Assembly: GCF_002943525.1 (NCBI RefSeq)
Contig: NZ_CP025394.1
Coordinates: 3,720,001-3,784,000 of the forward strand
Direction of reading: 5' to 3'
Origin: Kitasatospora sp. MMS16-BH015
GTDB taxonomy: Bacteria; Actinomycetota; Actinomycetes; Streptomycetales; Streptomycetaceae
DNA: 64,000 bases
Part shown: one piece after another, positions 56,164 through 64,000 of the stretch
Layout of the letters: every line of letters begins with the position of its first letter
How positions within the stretch are numbered: the first letter of the stretch is position 1
Position numbers and translations under genes: made by a program
The notes under the pieces: generated by a model
The model's input: only the letters and a program-made list of their open reading frames with translations
Told to the model about the DNA's origin: nothing
The model's database searches: none

Positions 56164-56700
56164 ATGCCCCTCACCACTCCGGCCGCCGAGCGGCCGACAC
56201 TCACCGCCGACAGCTCCGGCCTGGTCGCCGAGATCGAGGCCTACCTCGCCTCGCTGCCCGGGCCGGCCCGCCTCGCGGTGCCGTACGTCTGCCCGCTGGG
56301 GTCGACCCGACGGCCCTGGCACGCGGGGTACCCGGTGCCTCGGCGGACGGCGCTCGACCGGGTGTTGCGGCGGCCGGCCCGGCCGGTGCGGGTCAGCGTG
56401 GCCGGGCACCTGGAGCTCACCTCGCGCTACCTGGCCGGGCACGGCTGGCTGCAGGGGGCGATGTGGGACCAGGAGGGCCGGGTCTGCCTGCTCGGCGCAC
56501 AGGCGGCCGTGGTCGCGTACGGCTACGGCACGCCGGTGGAGGCGCGCCGCGCCCGGGTGCAGGTGATGGAGGTGCTGCACGCCACCGGCCGCCCGGCGGC
56601 CTCGCCGGACGAGTACAACGACGCGCCCGGGACGCGGCTGGCCGACGTGCACCGGCTGCTGGCGGACGCGGCCGCCCGGGCCCGCGGGCTGGGCATCTGA
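56164..56700 (+). CDS. DUF6197-like hypothetical protein
   Basis: A 178-residue protein with a clear ribosome site (GAGGAG) before ATG 56164 and a TAACGT -10-like element at 56128-56133. The middle contains WLQGAMWDQEGRVCLLGAQ, a phrase I associate with DUF6197 proteins, followed by an NDAPGTRLADVHRLL helix. The function is unknown. It converges on sodF. Confidence 0.75.
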   Translation: MPLTTPAAERPTLTADSSGLVAEIEAYLASLPGPARLAVPYVCPLGSTRRPWHAGYPVPRRTALDRVLRRPARPVRVSVAGHLELTSRYLAGHGWLQGAMWDQEGRVCLLGAQAAVVAYGYGTPVEARRARVQVMEVLHATGRPAASPDEYNDAPGTRLADVHRLLADAAARARGLGI

Positions 56701-56709
56701 CCGCCTGCT

Positions 56710-56759
56710 CTCCACCGGACTCCGCCGCACTCCAACGGACTCCAACGGACTCCACGGCA
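56710..56759. repeat. Five tandem 10-bp repeats
   Basis: CTCCACCGGA, CTCCGCCGCA, CTCCAACGGA, CTCCAACGGA, CTCCACGGCA in perfect 10-bp register just after the stop of the DUF6197-like gene. A GCCGCCCGG-N6-CCGGGCGGC hairpin (56764-56787) follows and probably terminates both converging genes. Confidence 0.8.
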
Positions 56760-56803
56760 CGGCGCCGCCCGGGTGCTGCCGGGCGGCACCGCGCCGGGCC
56801 GGG

Positions 56804-57406
56804 TCAGACGCCCTGGACCGCCGCGAAGCGGGCCGAGACGTCCGTCCAGTTCACGACGTCCCACAGCTTCTCGACGTAGTCGGGCCGGACGTTGCGGTAC
56901 TGCAGGTAGTAGGCGTGCTCCCAGGCGTCGAAGACCAGCAGCGGGGTGGTGCCCATGCCGACGTTGCCGTGGTGGTCGTAGACCTGCTCGACCACCAGGC
57001 GCCGCCCGAGCGGCTCCCAGGCGAGCACGCCCCAGCCGCTGCCCTGGACGCCGGTGGTGGCGGCGGTCAGCTGACCTCGCAGGGCCTCGAAGCCGCCGAG
57101 GTGCTCCTCGATCGCCTCGGCCAGCGCGCCCTCGGGGCGGTCGCCGCCCTCCGGGGAGAGGTTCTCCCAGAAGATCGAGTGCAGCACGTGGCCGGAGAGG
57201 TGGAAGGCGAAGGTCTTCTCCAGGCCGACCAGATTGCCGTACTGACCCTTGTCGCGGGCCTCGGCCAGCTGCTCCAGGGTGTCGTTGGCGCCCTTCACGT
57301 AGGCCGCGTGGTGCTTGGAGTGGTGGAGCTCCAGGATCTCCGCGCTCATCGCGCGCTCCAGCGCGGAGTAGTCGTAGGCGAGGTCGGGGAGCGAGTACGT
57401 GCCCAT
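56804..57406 (-). CDS. sodF: Iron (Fe/Mn-type) superoxide dismutase
   Basis: A 200-residue enzyme. Metal ligands are in the expected places: His in [12 protein letters not shown], His in [15 protein letters not shown], and [18 protein letters not shown] (Asp and His). The length is normal. It dismutates superoxide in the cytosol. In Streptomyces the Fe enzyme is repressed by the nickel regulator Nur when the Ni enzyme is available. A perfect-form Nur box lies 49-65 bp upstream of this start, which supports the Fe type. Confidence 0.93.
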   Translation of the reverse strand: MGTYSLPDLAYDYSALERAMSAEILELHHSKHHAAYVKGANDTLEQLAEARDKGQYGNLVGLEKTFAFHLSGHVLHSIFWENLSPEGGDRPEGALAEAIEEHLGGFEALRGQLTAATTGVQGSGWGVLAWEPLGRRLVVEQVYDHHGNVGMGTTPLLVFDAWEHAYYLQYRNVRPDYVEKLWDVVNWTDVSARFAAVQGV

Positions 57407-57454
57407 CGGAGGCACCTTTCGGTGGTCGGGGACGATCTTGTCCGGACCACCTTA

Positions 57455-57471
57455 TTGCGAGTCAGTTGCAA
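57455..57471. promoter_or_regulatory. Nur box in the sodF promoter
   Basis: TTGCGA-GTCAG-TTGCAA fits the described tTGCaa-N5-ttGCAA pattern of the nickel-responsive repressor Nur. It lies in the region where the sodF promoter should be. Confidence 0.75.
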
Positions 57472-57668
57472 TAGCGAGAGTATTGCTTCAGCATGTCAGA
57501 AGCGGGGCTGTGCCCTGTCGGTCGGCGGGCCGCTCCAGCGGCGCACTCGCCCTTCCTGACACACGGTCGTCTTCCCAACCGGCACCCGCCGGGACACCGG
57601 GGCCGGCCCCGCCGGAACGTAGGGCGGCACGGGCGGCACGGGCGGGAAGGACGGGAGGGGTGGCAGGG

Positions 57669-58712
57669 GTGTCGACGGTGGTCCTGGGGATCGAGTCCTC
57701 CTGCGACGAGACCGGCGCGGGGCTGGTCCGGGACGGGCGGCTGCTCGGGCACGCCGTGGCGTCGAGCATGGCCGAGCACGCCCGCTACGGCGGGGTGGTG
57801 CCCGAGATCGCCGCCCGGGCGCACGTGCACGCCGTCGCGCCGGTGGTCACCGAGGCGCTGGACCGGGCCGGGCTGGGCCTGGCGGAGGTGGGCGCCGTGG
57901 CCGTGACGGCCGGGCCCGGCCTCTCCGGGGCGCTGCAGGTCGGTCTGGCCGCGGCCAAGGGGTACGCCTTCGCGCTCGGGGTGCCGCTCTACGGGGTGCA
58001 CCACCTGGCCGGGCACGTGGCCGTGGACACCCTGGCGCACGGGCCGCTGCCCGACCCCTGCGTGGTGCTGATCGTCTCCGGCGGACACACCTCGCTGCTG
58101 CTGGTCCGCGACCTGGCCCGCGACCGGATCGTCCACCTCGGCGACACCCGGGACGACGCGGCCGGCGAGTGCTTCGACAAGACCGCCCGGATCCTCGGCC
58201 TGCCCTACCCCGGCGGGCCCGCGATCGACCGCACCGCCCGGGCCGGCGACCCGGCCGCCGTCCGGCTGCCCCGCCCGCTCAGCGGGCCGGGCGAGGACCC
58301 GTACGGCTTCTCCTTCTCCGGGCTGAAGACCGCCGCCGCCCGCCTGCTGGAGCGCCCCGAACCGCCCGCCACGGCCGATCTCGCGGCCGGCCTCCAGGAG
58401 GCCGTGGCCGACGTGCTCACCCGCAAGGCCGTCCGGGCCTGCCTCGACCACGGCGTCGGCACCCTGGTGGTGGTCGGCGGCGTGGCGGCCAACTCCCGGG
58501 TCCGCGAGCTGGCCGAGCAGCGCTGCGCGGCCGCCGGGCTCACCCTGCGGGTGCCGCCGCGCGAACTCTGCACCGACAACGGAGCGATGATCGCCGCCGT
58601 CGGCGACCTGCTGCACCGCGCGGGCGCCCCGGCCGCGCCCTTCGACCTGGCGATCGACCCCTCGGCGCCGCTGGAGTACGCGGCGCTCGGCCGACCCGCC
58701 GCCAGGCGGTAG
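57669..58712 (+). CDS. TsaD-like tRNA threonylcarbamoyltransferase subunit
   Basis: A 347-residue ASKHA-fold protein. Motifs: [11 protein letters not shown] at the start, [15 protein letters not shown], metal-binding [39 protein letters not shown] and [10 protein letters not shown]. All expected residues for t6A37 synthesis are present. The GTG at 57669 is chosen because GGGAGGGG (57653-57660) gives correct spacing; GTG 57660 is an alternative. None of tsaB, tsaE or rimI is nearby, so it may be a second copy rather than the housekeeping one. Confidence 0.85.
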   Translation: MSTVVLGIESSCDETGAGLVRDGRLLGHAVASSMAEHARYGGVVPEIAARAHVHAVAPVVTEALDRAGLGLAEVGAVAVTAGPGLSGALQVGLAAAKGYAFALGVPLYGVHHLAGHVAVDTLAHGPLPDPCVVLIVSGGHTSLLLVRDLARDRIVHLGDTRDDAAGECFDKTARILGLPYPGGPAIDRTARAGDPAAVRLPRPLSGPGEDPYGFSFSGLKTAAARLLERPEPPATADLAAGLQEAVADVLTRKAVRACLDHGVGTLVVVGGVAANSRVRELAEQRCAAAGLTLRVPPRELCTDNGAMIAAVGDLLHRAGAPAAPFDLAIDPSAPLEYAALGRPAARR

Positions 58713-58727
58713 CCCGTCAGGCGGTCG

Positions 58728-59972
58728 CTACGCCGAGGCGTACTCGGCCGGGGCGTCGTCGAGGACCCGGACGGCGTGCGCCACCGAGGCGAGGGTGGTG
58801 TGGCGGTGCCAGCCCTCGAAGGAGCGGCCGACGAACCCGCGCAGGCCGACCTCCTCGCCGACCACCGCCGCGTCCCGCTCGACCCGGCGGGCCAGCTTGG
58901 CCAGCCGCAGGAGCTTGCCGGGCGGGGCCGTCAGGTCGGTGAGCCAGAAGTCGGTGGGCCAGGCCCGGTTGTCGCTCCACTCGCCGATCAGGGTGAGGGT
59001 GCGGCGGCCGTTCACGTACGGGCCGCCCCAGCTCGGCCGGTGCCGGCCCTGGCGGGCGGCCACCGCCTGGGCCCGGTCGGGGGTCCGCCCGTGCGGGCGC
59101 TGCACCCGCACCGCGGCCACCCGGGTGGTGCGGGCCCGGCCCTCCACCGGGTCCCACCACTGCACCGGCCGGAGCAGGGTCCGCACGGCGGCGGCGCTCA
59201 CCAGGCCCTGGGCCGAGCAGCGTTGGCCGATCCGCTCGGGCAGCACCGAATCGGCGGCGGTGAGCAGGGCGGCCGGGCCGACCCGGGCCAGGAAGGGCAG
59301 GCCGGCCGAGGCGCAGGCCTCCAGTACGGGGGTGGCGTCCTCCTCGCCGATCTCCAGGATCACCGGCCGCCGGGGCAGGCCCCAGCCGTCCGCCACCTCC
59401 AGCACCACTCGGCCTGCGCACTCGCCGGGGGTGTTCGCGCCCAGCCGCTCGGGGATCTTGGCCCGGCTGCGCCGGTCCTGGTCGGCCAGCCAGCCGGCCG
59501 GCAGGTGCAGCCCCCAGTTGACCGGGCTGGAGAGGTGCCGGGAGGCGAGCCAGAGCCCGAAGGACTGCTGGCTGTTGACCAGCCGGCCGGATTCCGGGTC
59601 GACCCGCCGGGCCACCCCGACGGTGTGCTCGCCGGCCTTGGGCACCACCATCGAGCGGAGCACCCAGGCGGCGGGCGTGACGGTCAGCTGGAGGTGCCGG
59701 GCCAGCGCCTCGCGGACCGGCCGCCAATCCCAGGTGGAGCTGCTGATGAAGTGGTGCATGCTCTGGCCCTCGCCGCCGGGGCCGAGTTGGAGCGCGATGT
59801 TGCGCATCGACTTCCGCCCCTCGGCGAGCAGCAGGCCACGGGCGTAACGCTCGCCCTTGGTGCGCTGGTCACTGCGCTGCATCGAGGAGAACACCTCCTC
59901 GCAGAGCGCGCCGAGCGAACGCTCGAGCTCGGACTGCGAACGGCTGTCCCGTACCAGACCACCTGTGCTCAT
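58728..59972 (-). CDS. IS701-like transposase homologue without DDE residues
   Basis: A 414-residue protein with the shape of an IS701-family transposase: an N-terminal ERYARGLLLAEGRKSMRNIA and QSMHHFISSSTWDW, then VPKAGEHTVGVARRVDPESG, SPVNWGLHLPAGWLAD, and FEGWHRHTTLASVAHAV near the end. The catalytic segment normally reading WVIDDTGFPKKG is WVLRSMVVPKAG, and the region normally reading HYEGRS is GFVGRS, so acidic residues are lost at both places. No terminal inverted repeats or target duplication were found. It is best seen as a domesticated protein, perhaps DNA-binding. Confidence 0.82.
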   Translation of the reverse strand: MSTGGLVRDSRSQSELERSLGALCEEVFSSMQRSDQRTKGERYARGLLLAEGRKSMRNIALQLGPGGEGQSMHHFISSSTWDWRPVREALARHLQLTVTPAAWVLRSMVVPKAGEHTVGVARRVDPESGRLVNSQQSFGLWLASRHLSSPVNWGLHLPAGWLADQDRRSRAKIPERLGANTPGECAGRVVLEVADGWGLPRRPVILEIGEEDATPVLEACASAGLPFLARVGPAALLTAADSVLPERIGQRCSAQGLVSAAAVRTLLRPVQWWDPVEGRARTTRVAAVRVQRPHGRTPDRAQAVAARQGRHRPSWGGPYVNGRRTLTLIGEWSDNRAWPTDFWLTDLTAPPGKLLRLAKLARRVERDAAVVGEEVGLRGFVGRSFEGWHRHTTLASVAHAVRVLDDAPAEYASA

Positions 59973-60156
59973 GGGAGTCCTGCCTTCTTCTTCTCGGTCC
60001 GACAGCCGTCGTTCGAGCGGGCATTCCCCGGGCGGGGAATCGGCCAGTTATTTCTTGTAGTGGCCACATCAATCAACGAATTTCACGAACTCCCCGAGCG
60101 CGAAGCGGAGTTCGGTGGAGGCGGCGGCTACCGGTGGCGAGAACGGGCGGCTCCGG

Positions 60157-60822
60157 TCAGCCCCAAAGCCCGTCCTGGCATATCCCGTCCACCTCGGCGT
60201 CCGGTTCGACCGCCGGAATGCCGAGCAGCAGCAGGACGGCGTTGGCGACGGCGTGGTGCGCCGAGGCGGGCAGCTGCGGATCGGCCCAGCCGTTCGGCAG
60301 CGGGTACGGGAGCGGCACGGTGTCGATCCGCACCTGGGCCAGTGCCTCCAGCGGTGGCGCGGCCGGCCCGGCCAGCTGGATCAGCCGGCCGCCCCGGCAG
60401 GCCGTCGCCAGCACGTCGAGCAGCGCCATCCTCAACTGCGCCCGCTCCTCGCCTCCTTGGCCCGTTTCGCCCGCTGCCTCGCCCGCCGAGACCGCCCCGG
60501 CCGCCGTGGTCGGTCCGGCCGCCGCGGCCGATTCGGGCAGCAGGTTGACCAGCAGGTCGAGCGGCCCGAGATCGTGGGTCACGTCGGCCAGCAGTTGCTC
60601 CATGCTGCCCCGGTCGGCCAGGTCGACCTGGTACGGCAGCGCCGTCAGGCCGAGACCGGAGAGCTCCTTGCTGAGGTACGCGGCGCTGCCGCCGTCCGCG
60701 ACCGTGACGATCGCGACGCTGGCTCCCGCCGCCGACAGGCGGCTGCTGACGATCCTTCCGGGCCCGCTCGCCCCGTCGATGACGAGGGCGGTGAGCTGAG
60801 CCAGGGGCGGGGAGACGGACAC
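60157..60822 (-). CDS. Degenerate short-chain dehydrogenase-like protein
   Basis: A 221-residue Rossmann-like protein starting at GTG 60822 (GGAG at good spacing). The cofactor loop is altered (ALVIDGASGPGRIVSSRL in place of TGxxxGIG), followed by DLADRGSMEQLLADV and LDLLVNLLPES. No catalytic Ser/Tyr/Lys set is found at the expected places. It is in the same direction as the IS701-like gene and divergent from the TrmB/LuxR-like regulator. Confidence 0.7.
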   Translation of the reverse strand: MSVSPPLAQLTALVIDGASGPGRIVSSRLSAAGASVAIVTVADGGSAAYLSKELSGLGLTALPYQVDLADRGSMEQLLADVTHDLGPLDLLVNLLPESAAAAGPTTAAGAVSAGEAAGETGQGGEERAQLRMALLDVLATACRGGRLIQLAGPAAPPLEALAQVRIDTVPLPYPLPNGWADPQLPASAHHAVANAVLLLLGIPAVEPDAEVDGICQDGLWG

Positions 60823-61295
60823 AGGTGGTGCTCCGATCAAAGGCTGTCGTTGTGGGGCACGGACGGTGACGCGTCCGGTTCGAGTCTTGCCGAAGTGGGC
60901 TGCCGTGAAAGGCGATCGGCGAGCGGATGCCCGACCGTTGGAGGGGACCGACCGAGCACCGGCGCACTCCCGCGCTACCTTTCCCGCCGGTACACCGCCG
61001 TCGCCACTCAATCGGAGTCCACACACCTAGAGAACCACTGTGGATCGCCGGTGTCCGCGTCCTGCCTCGTCAAGAACCTGCCGCGCAGACTCCTGCCAAA
61101 CGGCCCCGGCGGAACCCGGCTTCCCGAGCCCGCCGGATCACAGCTGTGGTGGATCCGTGCTGTTCACAACTCCGTGATGGGCCTTGCACATTCGACGGAT
61201 GGCCGAATGTTCGATTAGTGGTAGCCAACCGCTCGGCCAGCACCGCTAAAGTAAGGGCCCGCGCAGTGACGTTTGCGGAACTGGGGGGATTCCAG
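60823..61295. promoter_or_regulatory. 473-bp divergent regulatory region
   Basis: No gene was found. It holds the palindrome CACAGCTGTG (61139-61148) and the inverted repeat ACATTCG-N9-CGAATGT (61188-61210), about 85 bp before the regulator start, a likely operator. It also holds one copy of a roughly 50-bp repeat (61051-61100). Confidence 0.5.
61051..61100 (+). repeat. 50-bp dispersed repeat, copy A
   Basis: Begins GTGTCCGCGTCC and ends CTGCCGCGCAGACTCCTGCC plus AAA. A second copy with the same internal spacing lies at 62758-62807. Confidence 0.75.
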
Positions 61296-62279
61296 ATGTC
61301 CGACGGTGCTGAACTGGACCAGAGATCGCTCGCCGTCTACCGAGCGGTACTGCTGCACAGAGAAGCCGACACCACCGCCCTGGCGAAGCGGCTCGATCTC
61401 CCCGAGTCCCAGGTGCGCGAGACGGTTTCCCGCCTGATCGACCTCGCCCTGCTCGCGCCCTCCTGGGAGCACCCCGGCCGGCTGCGCGCCGTGAGCCCGA
61501 CGCTCGGGCTCGAGGTGCTGCTCCAGCGCGAACAGCAGGAGTTGGCCCAGCGTCAGCACCGGATCGAGCAGAACCGGGCCGCCCTCGCCTCGCTCGCCGC
61601 CGAGTACACGGCGCAGAGCCAGGCCGGTGGCCTGGAGGACACCGAGTTGCTGCGCGGCATCGACCAGATCCGCACCCGGCTGGAGACGCTGGCCGAGAGC
61701 TGCCTGCACGAATCCCTGGCGTTCCACCCGGACGGCGCCCTGCCGGTCGAATCCATCGAAGCCTCAAGACCGCTGAACGAAAGGGCACTTGCCCGAGGAG
61801 TGCGATTCCGCACCATCTACCTGGACAGCGTCGCCCGGGATCGCACCACCCGCGAGCACGCGAAGTGGATGGCCGAACGCGGCAGTGAGATCCGCACCTC
61901 GCCCACGCTCCCGATGCGGCTGCTGGTCATCGACGGCACGACGGCGGTGGTCGCCGGGCCTCGTCACCTGGAGCAGCCGACCGCGCTGATCCTGCACAGT
62001 CTGGTGGTCGTGCAGGCCATCCGGGCGCTCTTCGAGGCGTACTGGGAGCACGCGACCCCGATGGGACGACCGGTGGTACCGGTCAACGGCGGGCTCACCC
62101 CGCAGGAACGCGAACTGTTGAGGCTGCTCGCCTCCGGGCTCACCGACGACGCGGTGGCACGCGCACTGGGCATCGGCGTCCGCACCGAACGGCGGATCGT
62201 CGCCGAGCTGATGGAGCGCCTCGACGCCTCCAGCCGATTCGAGGCCGGGGTCAAAGCAGCTCGTCTGAACTGGATTTGA
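61296..62279 (+). CDS. TrmB-like / LuxR-type helix-turn-helix regulator
   Basis: A 327-residue regulator starting at ATG 61296 with GGGGGGA upstream. The N-terminal winged-helix part (AVYRAVLLHREADTTALAKRLDLPESQVRETVSRLIDLAL) is followed by a coiled region (about 75-125). A middle domain resembles the ligand- or phospholipase-like module of TrmB proteins (about 140-230, MRLLVIDGTTAVVAG). The C-terminal LuxR helix-turn-helix is LTPQERELLRLLASGLTDDAVARALGIG. This domain order is common in Streptomyces regulators of secondary metabolism. It probably controls the divergent SDR/IS701-like genes or the secreted peptide. Confidence 0.85.
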   Translation: MSDGAELDQRSLAVYRAVLLHREADTTALAKRLDLPESQVRETVSRLIDLALLAPSWEHPGRLRAVSPTLGLEVLLQREQQELAQRQHRIEQNRAALASLAAEYTAQSQAGGLEDTELLRGIDQIRTRLETLAESCLHESLAFHPDGALPVESIEASRPLNERALARGVRFRTIYLDSVARDRTTREHAKWMAERGSEIRTSPTLPMRLLVIDGTTAVVAGPRHLEQPTALILHSLVVVQAIRALFEAYWEHATPMGRPVVPVNGGLTPQERELLRLLASGLTDDAVARALGIGVRTERRIVAELMERLDASSRFEAGVKAARLNWI

Positions 62280-62412
62280 GAGTCAGTCGGGAATGCTGGG
62301 GATTTTCTCAGTTTGAAAAACCCTGCGCGCTCCGGACCAGGCGGCTGCCATTCAAACCCACGGCCTTAGGTTACGGGCGAGTTTCGCAGGTCTGTCCGGC
62401 TGCTGCGATCGG

Positions 62413-62652
62413 TCATGCCTGGGGTGCGGCGGGCGGGGTCGGGGTCGGCGACGGGGCCACCTTCGGCCAGGTGAAGTCCACCGGCGCGATCGGGTTCGGT
62501 GCGGGCCAGGTGAAGTCCGAACCGACCGCGACCTGCGGCGGAGCCGTGGGCACGGCCTGGGCGGGGACACCGCCGGCCAGTCCGATGACGGCGGCCGAGA
62601 CGATCGCACCGATCGTGGCGGAGACGGCGGCGACACGCAGCTGAAGAGACAT
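62413..62652 (-). CDS. Small secreted peptide with repeated DFTWP motif
   Basis: A 79-residue precursor. Residues 1-33 form a signal peptide (MSLQLRVAAVSATIGAIVSA..., cleavage near PAQA-VP). The mature part is about 46 residues, with two copies of DFTWP 17 residues apart (SDFTWPAPNP and VDFTWPKVAP) in a Pro-rich chain, and no Cys. The ribosome site GGAG is well placed before ATG 62652. It could be a secreted signal or a surface peptide. I do not recognise the family. Confidence 0.65.
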   Translation of the reverse strand: MSLQLRVAAVSATIGAIVSAAVIGLAGGVPAQAVPTAPPQVAVGSDFTWPAPNPIAPVDFTWPKVAPSPTPTPPAAPQA

Positions 62653-63052
62653 CCTGCTACTCCAAGTCGACGGGGGACGGCTTGAGTTGGAAGAGTCCGG
62701 AGATTTCTTTGTCAGGTTTCTCCGGCGTGCAACCAGGACACCACCGCGCCCCCCGCCGTGTCCGCATCCGGAGCGGCCAGGAAGCTGCCCCGCAGACTCC
62801 TGCCAAAGCGGGCTCGAACCACCCACAACACCCCCGCCGCACCGGACCGTACGCGGAGCAAGGGCCCCCGCCCTGACCAGCCCCGATACGCCGTACGCGC
62901 AGTGCCTCCCCCACTCCGCCCCGCCTCTCCCGCCTTGGCAGCTCGCTGCCTGCCGCCGGCTGGCAGAGAGCTGCCGGACGGGCCCGCCGGGAGCCGTCGG
63001 CAGCCCCCTGCCGGTCCAACCGCCGCAGGCTCCCGGGGGGGCGGCCCGGGGT
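62653..63052. promoter_or_regulatory. 400-bp gene-free region with operator-like inverted repeat
   Basis: CCGGAGA (62697-62703) and TCTCCGG (62719-62725), 22 bp centre to centre, overlap the probable promoter of the small secreted peptide. The second copy of the 50-bp repeat (62758-62807) and GC-rich inverted repeats (62940-63040) fill the rest. No gene was found. Confidence 0.5.
62758..62807 (+). repeat. 50-bp dispersed repeat, copy B
   Basis: Begins GTGTCCGCATCC and ends CTGCCCCGCAGACTCCTGCC plus AAA. It matches 61051-61100, with 22 of the last 23 bases identical. Confidence 0.75.
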
Positions 63053-63985
63053 TCAGCCGGCCGGGAGTTCCGCGCGGTTCGGCGGGTTGGCCCCGGGGCG
63101 GGAGACGGTGAGGGCGGCGGCGCGGGCCGCGTGGCCGAGGACGGCGGTCAGGTCGGCCTCGGTGAGGGCGGCCAGGGCCGGGCGGGCGAGCGGACCGAGC
63201 AGGCCGCGGGTGGCCAGGGCGTCGAGCGTGGCGGCCATGAACGCGTCCCCGGCGCCGACGGTGTCCGCCACCTCGGCCGGGGCCGCCGGCACCTCAGCCC
63301 TGGCGCCACCCCGGGTGTGGCCCTCCGCTCCCTCGGCGCCCCGGGTGAGCAGCACCAACCCGACCCCCGACTCCAGCCAGCGGCCGGCCACCTCGCCGAG
63401 CGAGCGCCCCGGGTACAGCCAGGCCACGTCCTCGTCGCTGGCCTTCACCACCCCGGCCAGCGCCACCCACCGCTCCACCGCCGACACCGCCGCGGCCGGC
63501 TCCCCCAGCAGGGCCGGCCGCACGTTCGGGTCGTAACTGACCGAGGCCCCGCCCGCCAGCCGCTCCGCCAGCGCCCGGGCCCGCTCCCCGCCCGGCGCCA
63601 ACAGCGCTGCCACCGAGCCCACATGCACATGCGAGGGACGCAACTCGCCGAGCCGGGGCGGCAGCTGTGCCGCGTCGAGCGTCCAGTGCACGTCCAGCTG
63701 GTAGGCGGGCTTCCCGGCACCGTCCAGCGTCACCACGGCCGAGGAGGTGCGCTGACCGGGCCCGCCGGCCGCCAGCACCTCCACACCACCGCCCGCCAGG
63801 TGCCCGGCGATCAACCGCCCACCCGGATCCTGCCCCAGCTCGGTGAGCAGCGCGGTGGCCCGGCCGAGCCGGGCCAGCCCGTACGCGACATTGGCGGGGC
63901 TGCCGCCGGGGTACGTGACCTCGGGCTCACCGGGCCGCCGGACGATGTCCGCGACGCTCTCGCCGATCACCAGGAACTCGCTCAT
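63053..63985 (-). CDS. PfkB-family sugar kinase
   Basis: A 310-residue ribokinase-fold enzyme. The N-terminal PfkB signature region is YPGGSPANVAYGLARLGR, the C-terminal one is DTVGAGDAFMAATL with the catalytic Asp, and VKASDEDVAWLYPG lies between. It resembles bacterial fructokinases. The start ATG 63985 is near the right edge; upstream context is outside the window. The stop abuts the gene-free region. Confidence 0.88.
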   Translation of the reverse strand: MSEFLVIGESVADIVRRPGEPEVTYPGGSPANVAYGLARLGRATALLTELGQDPGGRLIAGHLAGGGVEVLAAGGPGQRTSSAVVTLDGAGKPAYQLDVHWTLDAAQLPPRLGELRPSHVHVGSVAALLAPGGERARALAERLAGGASVSYDPNVRPALLGEPAAAVSAVERWVALAGVVKASDEDVAWLYPGRSLGEVAGRWLESGVGLVLLTRGAEGAEGHTRGGARAEVPAAPAEVADTVGAGDAFMAATLDALATRGLLGPLARPALAALTEADLTAVLGHAARAAALTVSRPGANPPNRAELPAG

Positions 63986-64000
63986 CCCGCCAGCCTGCCA

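Noticed and set aside
56710..56759. CRISPR-like array
   Set aside because: Units are only 10 bp with no spacers; it is a simple tandem repeat. No cas gene is present.
58728..59972. Active insertion sequence
   Set aside because: No terminal inverted repeats or target duplication were found, and catalytic residues are replaced.
62657..63019. Possible minus-strand gene upstream of the secreted peptide
   Set aside because: It covers inverted repeats and the 50-bp repeat, has no ribosome site and no family resemblance.

Overview
The window is very high in GC and reads as chromosomal DNA of a Streptomycetaceae actinomycete (Streptomyces or Kitasatospora). The evidence is the conserved gene order nuoD-like / panC / panD / nadB / nadC / coaX / lysS / lsr2 / clpC, the mutY / disA / radA group, an EshA-type encapsulin, a Nur-type site in front of an Fe superoxide dismutase, class E (LAxTG) sorting signals and many apparently leaderless GTG/ATG starts. 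No rRNA, tRNA, CRISPR array or intact mobile element was seen. About 58 genes are supported.

Layout. 1-1562: the end of a type VII secretion locus, with a WXG100-like protein and a large LXG-like protein that runs off the left edge. 1717-4863: a Cys-rich conserved protein converging on a stand-alone NuoD paralogue that is translationally coupled to a MidA/NDUFAF7-type methyltransferase. 4958-8317: a kinase / response regulator / kinase trio. 8488-14321: a cofactor operon (PanG-like reductase, panC, panD, nadB, nadC, coaX) for pantothenate/CoA and NAD. 14437-19916: a conserved hypothetical gene, a sortase-anchored surface protein, lysS with a small membrane protein, a BlaI-type regulator, argA-like acetyltransferase and lsr2. 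20402-25635: clpC, preceded by a ClgR-like box, then a secreted M6 metalloprotease.

25703-28932: a two-gene conflict module, a Trypco2 protein coupled to a 971-residue trypsin-NACHT-repeat protein. This is the best candidate for a poorly described immune system. 28995-38368: accessory metabolism and regulation (threonine-aldolase-like enzyme, glyoxalase-fold protein, a hydrolase without its Ser nucleophile, aldehyde dehydrogenase, M23 peptidase, TetR/MFS pair, SDR/TetR pair). 38369-38644: a dense block of a dispersed intergenic repeat. 38645-43961: mutY, a membrane-anchored Gly-rich protein, disA and radA. 44108-46210: an unusual single-chain fusion of sigma-factor-like, zinc anti-sigma-like, transmembrane and extracellular beta-sandwich parts.

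46447-50820: two NAD-epimerase paralogues around a DUF1254/DUF1214 protein, and a DUF4239 membrane protein. 51007-53659: a family 2B encapsulin shell gene (EshA-like, with a cyclic-nucleotide-binding insertion) followed by a polyprenyl diphosphate synthase, probably its cargo. 53961-58712: ATP-grasp, Ogt, small proteins, sodF with a Nur box, and a stand-alone TsaD-like gene. 58728-62652: a catalytically dead IS701-like protein, a degenerate SDR, a TrmB/LuxR-like regulator and a small secreted peptide with a repeated DFTWP motif. The window ends with a PfkB-family sugar kinase.

All identifications come from reading translated sequence and motifs. No database search was run. Statements about families and about other genomes are from general knowledge.
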